Positions 43,282-50,152 of a DNA stretch of 64,000 nt are shown in pieces (positions within the stretch are counted from its first letter, which is position 1; each line of letters opens with the position of its first letter). A program made the translations under genes and the position numbers. Source of the DNA: Brevibacterium marinum (GTDB lineage: Bacteria > Actinomycetota > Actinomycetes > Actinomycetales > Brevibacteriaceae); contig NZ_JAATJN010000001.1 of NCBI RefSeq assembly GCF_011927955.1, positions 3,968,001-4,032,000 of the forward strand, in the 5' to 3' direction. A model generated the notes under the pieces. That model saw only the letters and a program-made list of their open reading frames with translations. It made no database searches and was not told where the DNA came from.

Positions 43282-44049
43282 ATGACACAGCCCCTCACTC
43301 CTGGTCAGCAGCTGCTTGCTGACACCGAGTCACTCACCCCGGGCTCACCACTTGCCGCGGCCGACTCCGTGGCAAGCAGAATCATCGACGAGATCGGCGG
43401 CTCGGCAAGTCTGCTCTCCGCCGACCTCGACCTGAAGACGCCGTCCGCTGCTGCCCCGAGCGAGGATCCGATGACCGCCGAGGCAGTCGTCACAGCGGTC
43501 CTCCCCGGTCGCGGCACGACGCTGCGCACCGAGGTGACAGCGCACCTGGCCGGCGGCGGCGTCGACGGCTCCGTGCTGAGGTTCGCATTCGCCTCCGAGC
43601 CCGACGACTCTGCCACCGTATCCGGTCTGCTGTGCCCGGCCGGCAAAGAGTGGAACGCCGAACTCCGCACACGCCTCAGCGCCGACGAGGAGTTCGCTCG
43701 CCTCATCGAGACATACGACGGAACCATCGGCCTGTCGATCGGCGCCCGCCCCGTGCACATTCGCTGCTACCGAGGGCAGGTCCTCGAGGTCGTGAGTCGC
43801 GCCGTCAAGGGCGCGGACTTCGTCCTCGACATCCCCGGAGAGGTCTTCATCGACCTCATGACGTCACAGCAGAACACCTTCATGGAGACCGCGATGCTCG
43901 GCCGGATGAAGTCCTCGGGGTCCGGCTACGAATACCTGCGCATGACGAGCGCGCTCATCCGCATCGTCGATCACGCCCGCGGCCTCGCCGCCGCCGCCGG
44001 ATACGCCGGTGCACACACGAGCGCCGACGAGCGCACAGAGGTGGCCTGA
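43282..44049 (+). CDS. SCP2-like sterol-carrier-fold protein, function unknown
   Basis: This 255-aa cytoplasmic protein has a less-ordered N-terminal half and a C-terminal part (from about residue 135: FARLIETYDGTIGLSIG ... DFVLDIPGEVFIDLM) that resembles an SCP2 lipid-binding fold. It could carry or modify a hydrophobic substrate. It is the first gene of the hydrolase-ligase-dehydrogenase-thiolase run, one base ahead of the hydrolase gene, and has GGAAGGAA upstream. The fold call is by pattern only. Confidence 0.55.
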   Translation: MTQPLTPGQQLLADTESLTPGSPLAAADSVASRIIDEIGGSASLLSADLDLKTPSAAAPSEDPMTAEAVVTAVLPGRGTTLRTEVTAHLAGGGVDGSVLRFAFASEPDDSATVSGLLCPAGKEWNAELRTRLSADEEFARLIETYDGTIGLSIGARPVHIRCYRGQVLEVVSRAVKGADFVLDIPGEVFIDLMTSQQNTFMETAMLGRMKSSGSGYEYLRMTSALIRIVDHARGLAAAAGYAGAHTSADERTEVA

Positions 44050-44050
44050 G

Positions 44051-44932
44051 ATGACAACCCTGACCGAGACTCCCACAACCGTTCCTGCCGGTGTCACCAC
44101 ACTGCGTGCGCACCAGCTCGTCATCAACGACCGCATCGCCTTCGTCGAGGACTGGGGCGATGGGGACGCAACACCGCTGCTTGCGCTCCACACCGCCGGC
44201 CAGAGCGGAGTGCAGTACAGCCACGTGGCCGCAGACCTCGCCGCCCTCGGCTACCGCGTCATCGTCCCCGACTTCCCCGGCCACGGACGTTCCGAACCCT
44301 CTGTCGACGGACCGGTGACCGACCTCGGCGACTATGCGCAGTTCGCGCTCACCGTCCTCGACCAGCTCGGGATCGACCGATTCGTCGTCGTCGGCTGCTC
44401 GATCGGCGGCAAGATCACGATCGATCTCGCCGTAAGAGCAGGTGATCGCATCCAGGCAGCGATCGCGATGGCCGCCGGAGCCGACTCGGGAAACGTCTCC
44501 ATCCGCGGGCTGACGCGCGAACTCGTCGACATCTCGACCCCATCGCGCGGCGACCGCACCTATTGGGGCACCCGCGCCGTCGTCGGCTCGGCCGTCACTG
44601 AGGAACGTCGCTCCCTCATCGCCGCCATGCACTGCCGCGAAGACCCCATCGTGTCGAACTCGGACCTGATCGGCTGGGGCAGACACGACGTCCGCGCCGG
44701 CCTTCCGGACATCGCATGTCCGACCATTCTCGTCGCCGGTGAGGACGACCTCTGGATCGACGCCGAGGCGATCCGCCGCGACGCCGAGTCCATCCCTCGA
44801 GGATCATTCACCTTCCTCCCCGGAATCGGGCACTATCCGATGGAGGAGATGACCGATTTCGCCAACCAGGTCGACGCATGGGTGCGCGACCTGGGCCAGA
44901 CCGACGAAGGAACGGAGACAGTTCGCTCATGA
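44051..44932 (+). CDS. Alpha/beta hydrolase
   Basis: This 293-aa hydrolase has the nucleophile elbow VVGCSIGGK, an oxyanion/strand region ALHTAGQSG, an acid residue in VAGEDDLWID and a C-terminal His in LPGIGHYPMEE. It resembles esterases, lactonases and C-C bond hydrolases of aromatic pathways. The start at 44051 lies one base after the SCP2-like stop codon, and its TGA overlaps the CoA ligase start. It may open an ester or lactone before CoA activation, but the substrate is unknown. Confidence 0.85.
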   Translation: MTTLTETPTTVPAGVTTLRAHQLVINDRIAFVEDWGDGDATPLLALHTAGQSGVQYSHVAADLAALGYRVIVPDFPGHGRSEPSVDGPVTDLGDYAQFALTVLDQLGIDRFVVVGCSIGGKITIDLAVRAGDRIQAAIAMAAGADSGNVSIRGLTRELVDISTPSRGDRTYWGTRAVVGSAVTEERRSLIAAMHCREDPIVSNSDLIGWGRHDVRAGLPDIACPTILVAGEDDLWIDAEAIRRDAESIPRGSFTFLPGIGHYPMEEMTDFANQVDAWVRDLGQTDEGTETVRS

Positions 44933-46665
44933 CCTCTTCAGACATCACTCTCTACGGCCACCTCCAGGAATGGGCCGCAGCCGAACCACAGCGCACTGCT
45001 CTCCTCGATCCGGTTCCTGCGAGCATTGAGCAGACGGGGCTCGAGCACGGGCATGTGCGTGTCACGGTCACCGACCTGCTGACCCGTGCGGACCAGTTCG
45101 CGGCCCTCCTCGCCGCACACGAGGTGGGCGACGGCGACTGCGTAGCCGTTTGGCTGCCCAGCTGGGCGGACACCTACGCATGGCAGTTCGCCGCCTCCGC
45201 ACGTGGGGCACATGTCATCGGCGTGAACACTCGATACAACGTCGCCGAGGTCGGCCACGTCCTGACCAAGGCTCGGCCGCGCGCCCTCGTGATGGCGCAC
45301 GGATTCCGCGGCCTCGACTTCCTGTCAACGGCAACGCAGGCAGTCGCCGAGGCGCAGGCGGAGGCTCCCGTCGACTCGCAGCAGCCCTTCGTTCCGCCCG
45401 TTGCCTTCGTGTGGCCTGTGCCGGGGGCATCCGACGATCCTGTCGCCACCGACTACGACTTGGGTTCGGGTGCTGTGACGGTGCCGGCGGAGACCTCTCC
45501 CGAGGCCGCCGCCCCGCCTCCGGCTGCTCCCAGCGCCGATCGCCTCTCCGTTGCCTTCACCACCTCGGGATCCACCGGAATGCCGAAGCTGGCGGCTCAC
45601 CGCGAAAGCGCGGTCGTCTCCCACTCACAGCACGTGGCTGCTCGCGTCGGATACGCCCCCGGCGATGTCCTGGTCGAGCCACTCCCCTATTCCGGGGTCT
45701 TCGGATACTCGGCGGGAATGGGAGCGCTGTTCGGCGGTGCCGCAGTTCTTCTCCACCCCGTCTTCGATGAGCACGAACTTGTGTCGGCATGGAACGCATT
45801 CGGCGGTACGCATTTCGTCGGAGCCGACGACATGCTCTCCCGTGTACGCCGTGTCTGCGAAGACACCGGGACACGCCTCGATTCGTGGAAGTGGGCCGGA
45901 GTGGCCGATTTCCAAGGCATGTCAGCAGACATTGCCCACTGGGCCGCCGAGTCGTTCGGTACTCGTACCGTCGGAGTCTATGGCTCGTCCGAGGTCTTCG
46001 CCCTCACCGCGTTCTGGCCGACCGACACGCGGGAGGAGCTTCGATACTCGGGTGGGGGCCGCCTCGTCGACCCTGCCTATGACTACCGGATCGTCGACCC
46101 GCTCTCCAACGAACCTGTCCCTTCCGGCTCGGAGGGCGAGGTCCAACTGCGCGGCGCGAACGTCGTCGACCACTACCTCGGCGATACGGGCGAAGGTGCG
46201 AAGAACTTCGCCGGCAACGGCTGGTTCTCCACCGGCGACCTCGGCCGGGCTCAGGGGCCTGAAGCGTTCGAGTACGTGTGTCGAATGGGCGATGTCATCC
46301 GCCTGCGCGGATTTCTCGTCGACCCGGCGGAGATCGAATTCCACCTCATCACACATGACGACGTCGAACTCGTGAAGGTCGTCGCCCGCACCGACGAATC
46401 GGGGGCACCTGAAGTCGTTGCCTTCGTCCAGCCGGTACCTGGTTCTGCTCCGGATCCGACGGAGATCCGGCAGTACTGCAAACAGCGGCTGGCCAGCTTC
46501 AAGGTGCCCACCGAGGTCCGCCTCGTTGAGACCATGCCTGTGACCGCGGGGACCAACGGTTCGAAGATCAAGGCGGCGGTGCTGCGCGAATGGGCCGCCC
46601 AGCCGATGGAAGCCACGGAAGTGCTCGCTTCCAGAACATCTAAGGAGAATCACCATGACACATAA
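44929..46665 (+). CDS. AMP-dependent acyl/aryl-CoA ligase
   Basis: This 578-aa member of the acyl-adenylate-forming family has the ATP loop TTSGSTGMPKLAAHR, the A5 motif YGSSEVFAL, FSTGDLGRAQ and the catalytic Lys in TNGSKIKAA near the C-terminus. It converts the imported acid to its CoA thioester. Two short low-complexity Pro/Ala stretches occur around residues 135-205. It overlaps the hydrolase by 4 bases and its last 11 bases overlap the acyl-CoA dehydrogenase start. Confidence 0.87.
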   Translation: MTSSDITLYGHLQEWAAAEPQRTALLDPVPASIEQTGLEHGHVRVTVTDLLTRADQFAALLAAHEVGDGDCVAVWLPSWADTYAWQFAASARGAHVIGVNTRYNVAEVGHVLTKARPRALVMAHGFRGLDFLSTATQAVAEAQAEAPVDSQQPFVPPVAFVWPVPGASDDPVATDYDLGSGAVTVPAETSPEAAAPPPAAPSADRLSVAFTTSGSTGMPKLAAHRESAVVSHSQHVAARVGYAPGDVLVEPLPYSGVFGYSAGMGALFGGAAVLLHPVFDEHELVSAWNAFGGTHFVGADDMLSRVRRVCEDTGTRLDSWKWAGVADFQGMSADIAHWAAESFGTRTVGVYGSSEVFALTAFWPTDTREELRYSGGGRLVDPAYDYRIVDPLSNEPVPSGSEGEVQLRGANVVDHYLGDTGEGAKNFAGNGWFSTGDLGRAQGPEAFEYVCRMGDVIRLRGFLVDPAEIEFHLITHDDVELVKVVARTDESGAPEVVAFVQPVPGSAPDPTEIRQYCKQRLASFKVPTEVRLVETMPVTAGTNGSKIKAAVLREWAAQPMEATEVLASRTSKENHHDT

Positions 46666-47833
46666 GCCACGTCCGCGCCCGGATACCCCGCATTTCATGA
46701 CCGAGGAGAGGCAGGAGATCCAGGCCCTGGCGCGCGAGTTCGCCCGTGACGTCGTCCTCCCGATCGCCGATGAACTCGATCCCGTCGAGGGACAGTTCCC
46801 CGAGTCGATGGTCACGCAGATGGCCGAGATGGGCTTCTTCGGCATCCTCATCCCCGAAGAATACGGCGGCCTCGGCCTCGGCGTCTTCGAATACTGCCTC
46901 GTGGCCGAAGAGCTCTCCCGCGCCTGGATGAGTGTGGGCGGTTTGTTGGCGCGCGGCAACGGCATGGGCGGCAACTTCTCACCCGAACAGGAAGCCCGCC
47001 TGTTGCCGAAGGTCGCCACCGGGGAATACCTGGGTGCCTTCGCCCTGTCCGAAGCCGAGGCCGGCTCCGATGTCGCCAACATCCGCTGCAAAGCCACCCG
47101 GGCCGATGACGGTGGGTGGGTGATCAACGGCACGAAGATGTGGTGTACCTATGCCGACCAAGCCGACTACCTCATCCTCTTCGCCCGCACCAGTACGGAT
47201 GAGGCCAAACGCCACCGGGGGATCTCGGCATTCCTCGTGGAGAAACCCCGTGGCGAGTTTCCTGTCGGCATGTCGGGGACTGCGGTGAAGAAGATCGGCT
47301 ACTTCGGGTGGAAGACCTGGGATGTGGCCTTCGATGACTTCCACCTGCCCGCCGACGCACTGTTGGGTGAGGAAGACCGTGGGTTCTACCAGGCGGTGTC
47401 CGGCCTTGAGGTCGGGCGTGCCCACACCGCAGCGAGGTCGATCGGTCTGGCACAGGCGGCACTCGAGGACTCGATCGCGTATTTGAAGCAGCGTGAGCAG
47501 TTCGGACACCCTCTGGCGGAGTTCCAGCATCTGCGATTCAAGGTCGCGGACATGGCTGCCCAGATCGAGGCGAGTCGGGCGTTGATGTATCACGTGTGCA
47601 CACAGATCGACTCCGGTGCCCGGTGTGACAAAGAAGCGGCGATGGTGAAGTACCTGGCGGCCGAGATGGCGGAGACGGTCACCTCGGAGGCGGTCCAGAT
47701 CCATGGCGGTGCCGGATACACGAAGGACTTCGCCGTCGAACGCCACTGGCGCGATGCCCGGCTGACGAAGATCTTCGAAGGATCGTCAGAGATCCAGATG
47801 CGCATCATCTCCGACGAACTGCTCGGACGCTGA
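46655..47833 (+). CDS. Acyl-CoA dehydrogenase
   Basis: This 392-aa FAD enzyme forms the alpha,beta double bond of an acyl-CoA. FALSEAEAGSD is the first signature and the C-terminal part holds QIHGGAGYTKDFAVERHWRDAR and IFEGSSEIQ. The catalytic Glu is expected near that loop. AAGGAG precedes the ATG. It sits between the CoA ligase and the thiolase, and the divergent MaoC hydratase would act on its product. Confidence 0.92.
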   Translation: MTHKPRPRPDTPHFMTEERQEIQALAREFARDVVLPIADELDPVEGQFPESMVTQMAEMGFFGILIPEEYGGLGLGVFEYCLVAEELSRAWMSVGGLLARGNGMGGNFSPEQEARLLPKVATGEYLGAFALSEAEAGSDVANIRCKATRADDGGWVINGTKMWCTYADQADYLILFARTSTDEAKRHRGISAFLVEKPRGEFPVGMSGTAVKKIGYFGWKTWDVAFDDFHLPADALLGEEDRGFYQAVSGLEVGRAHTAARSIGLAQAALEDSIAYLKQREQFGHPLAEFQHLRFKVADMAAQIEASRALMYHVCTQIDSGARCDKEAAMVKYLAAEMAETVTSEAVQIHGGAGYTKDFAVERHWRDARLTKIFEGSSEIQMRIISDELLGR

Positions 47834-47873
47834 CGCAGCTGTTCAGACAGCCAACAACCTTTCAGGAGGAAGA

Positions 47874-49100
47874 ATGTCGAGAAACATTGTCATCTGCGAG
47901 CCGGTCAGGTCCGCCGTCGGCGGATTCGGCGGCCAGTTCAAGCACCTGCCGCCCGAAGAGCTCGGACGTCAGACCCTCGAAGCACTGATCACCAAGTCCG
48001 GCCTGGAGGCCGATGTCGTCGACGACGTCATCCTAGGCAACTGCTACCCCACGATGGAAGCCCCCGCCATCGGCCGAGTCGTGGCACTCAACGCCGGCCT
48101 TCCCGTGACCACGCCGGGCCGTCAGGTTGATCGCCGCTGCGGGTCGGGACTGCAGGCCATCGCCGACGGCCATGCGATGATCAACGCCGGCTTCGCCGAT
48201 GTCGTCATCGCCGGCGGAGTCGAGACCATGAGCCGCGGTGCCTTCTTCAACGAAGAGATCCGCTGGGGCGTCAAAGGCACTGGAATCGATCTCAAGGACA
48301 GCCTGGCCCGCGGGCGTGTCACCGCAGGGGGCACGAACTACCCCGTTCCCGGCGGGATGATCGAGACCGCCGAGAATCTGCGAGCCGAGTACGGCATCCC
48401 ACGACAGGAGCAGGACGAATTCGCCGTCGAATCCCACCGGAAGGCCGCCGCGGCAACGGACAGCGGCCGGTTCGGAGACGAGATCGTGCCCGTCACGGTA
48501 CCCGCACACAGGAAGACCCCTGAACAGGTCATCACCCGTGACGAACACATCCGGCCAGATGCGAACGTGGAATCCTTGTCTCGACTGCGTCCCATCCTCC
48601 AGACCTCGGATGCGGAAGCGACCGTGACGGCCGGCAACGCCTCAGGACAGAACGACGGGGCCGCCCTCTGCATCATCGCCACCGAAGAGAAGGCCCGTGA
48701 ACTGGGTCTGCGCGTCTTCGCCCGCATGGTCGGCTGGGCCGTCGCAGGTGTACCGCCGAAGACGATGGGAATCGGCCCTGTGCCCGCCGTGGCCAAGGCA
48801 CTCGAACACGCAGAGCTGACGCTGGGCGACATGGATCTCATCGAGCTCAACGAAGCCTTCGCCTCTCAGGCTCTGGCCTGCACCAGAGAATGGGAACTGA
48901 GCGCGAATGACTTCGCGCAGCGTTTCAACGTCAACGGCTCCGGAATCTCCTTGGGCCACCCCGTCGGCGCGACCGGCGGCCGCATTCTGGCCACGCTGCT
49001 GCACGAGATGAGACGACGCGACTCACGCTACGGAGTCGAGACGATGTGCATCGGCGGCGGACAGGGCATGGCCGCGGTCTTCGAGAATATGAGCCGCTGA
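47874..49100 (+). CDS. Thiolase (acetyl-CoA C-acyltransferase type)
   Basis: This 408-aa thiolase has the nucleophilic Cys in RRCGSGLQAIADG, the NEAFASQALA motif with its His partners in GHPVGATGG, and the second Cys in CIGGGQGMA. It would release acetyl-CoA (or propionyl-CoA) in the last step of beta-oxidation for this cluster. AGGAGG precedes the start. It could also act as a 3-oxoadipyl-CoA thiolase (PcaF), but it is in a different operon from pca. It converges on the racemase gene 2 bases away. Confidence 0.9.
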   Translation: MSRNIVICEPVRSAVGGFGGQFKHLPPEELGRQTLEALITKSGLEADVVDDVILGNCYPTMEAPAIGRVVALNAGLPVTTPGRQVDRRCGSGLQAIADGHAMINAGFADVVIAGGVETMSRGAFFNEEIRWGVKGTGIDLKDSLARGRVTAGGTNYPVPGGMIETAENLRAEYGIPRQEQDEFAVESHRKAAAATDSGRFGDEIVPVTVPAHRKTPEQVITRDEHIRPDANVESLSRLRPILQTSDAEATVTAGNASGQNDGAALCIIATEEKARELGLRVFARMVGWAVAGVPPKTMGIGPVPAVAKALEHAELTLGDMDLIELNEAFASQALACTREWELSANDFAQRFNVNGSGISLGHPVGATGGRILATLLHEMRRRDSRYGVETMCIGGGQGMAAVFENMSR

Positions 49101-49102
49101 GC

Positions 49103-50092
49103 TCAGAGGGTGAAGCCGGCGGGGAACGGGTCGGACGGGTCGAGCATGTACTGGGCGGTGCCCGTCAGCCAGGCGCTGCCCGTGATCGTGGGGATGACAG
49201 CCGCGTGGCCGCCCACGGTCGTCTCCTCGACCAGGCGCCCGGTGAACGAGGTGCCGATGAAGGACTTGTTGGTGAAATCCGTGTTCAGGTCCAGCTCACC
49301 GCGGGCATGCCGGACGGCCATGAGAGCGCTCGTGCCGGTTCCACCCGGTGAGCGGTCCAACCATCCGGGAGCATTGATGAGCACGTGGCGCGCGCCGGGG
49401 CCGCCCTGCACGGCACCTGGCTCGGCGTTCGCCTCCGGAGCCAGGAACACCACGTGCTCGCAGCCGCGATACCCCGTCTCCGGATGCACGGGTTCCATCT
49501 GCTCATTGACCGCGGCCATGATGTCCCGACCGGCGGCGATGAAATCCTCGGCACGGTCACGCTCGAAGGGAATGCCGACTCCCCCATCCGAACGACCGAC
49601 CTCCTCGGCGGACACGAACGCATAGAAGTTGCCGCCGAAGCCGATATCGCATAAGAGCTCGCCGCGTCCGGGCACCTCGACGATCCGGTCGAGCGCGTGG
49701 GAGTAGGAGGCGACATTGACGATGGTCACGGATTCCGCCCGACCATCCTGCACAGCCACCTCGGCGGCGATGAGGCCGATCGGAGTGTCGAGTCGCACGG
49801 TCGTCACCGGCGAAGTCACGGGCACCATACCGGTCTCCACGAGGACGGTGGCGACGGCGATGGTGCCGGCACCGCACATCGGGAGCACACCGGTGACCTC
49901 GATGAACAGGACGCCCCAGTCCGCGTCATCACGCGTCGGCGGCTGCAGGATCGCACCGGAGAGCCAGCTGCTGCCGCGAGGTTCGCACATGAGGAAGGTG
50001 CGCAGCTCATCGGAGTTCTCGATGAACCAAGCTCGGCGCTCGGCCATCGTCGCACCGGGGAAGACTCCGACTCCCCCGGTGACGATCCGCAC
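49103..50092 (-). CDS. Proline racemase/hydroxyproline epimerase family protein, start codon non-canonical or lost
   Basis: This protein of at least 329 aa has the proline racemase fold, with conserved blocks such as RIVTGGVGVFPG and LPMCGAGTIA. The conserved N-terminal EAHTEG block lies upstream of the GTG at 50092, in the same frame after the decarboxylase stop, but no ATG, GTG or TTG covers it; an ATC at 50146 aligns where homologs start. The usual MCGHx is MCGAG and the second catalytic Cys (SPCGTG) is SPGGTG. Racemase activity is therefore doubtful; it may be a divergent dehydratase or a decaying gene. The stop is 2 bases from the thiolase's. Confidence 0.7.
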   Translation of the reverse strand: MRIVTGGVGVFPGATMAERRAWFIENSDELRTFLMCEPRGSSWLSGAILQPPTRDDADWGVLFIEVTGVLPMCGAGTIAVATVLVETGMVPVTSPVTTVRLDTPIGLIAAEVAVQDGRAESVTIVNVASYSHALDRIVEVPGRGELLCDIGFGGNFYAFVSAEEVGRSDGGVGIPFERDRAEDFIAAGRDIMAAVNEQMEPVHPETGYRGCEHVVFLAPEANAEPGAVQGGPGARHVLINAPGWLDRSPGGTGTSALMAVRHARGELDLNTDFTNKSFIGTSFTGRLVEETTVGGHAAVIPTITGSAWLTGTAQYMLDPSDPFPAGFTL

Positions 50093-50152
50093 AGGGAGCC
50101 CTTCGGTATGGGCTTCGACGGTCTGGATGAGACGGTTCGTGCGGATCGCTGA

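Noticed and set aside
47874..49100. Thiolase as pcaF
   Set aside because: It lies in another operon with a CoA ligase and acyl-CoA dehydrogenase; gene order favours general beta-oxidation.
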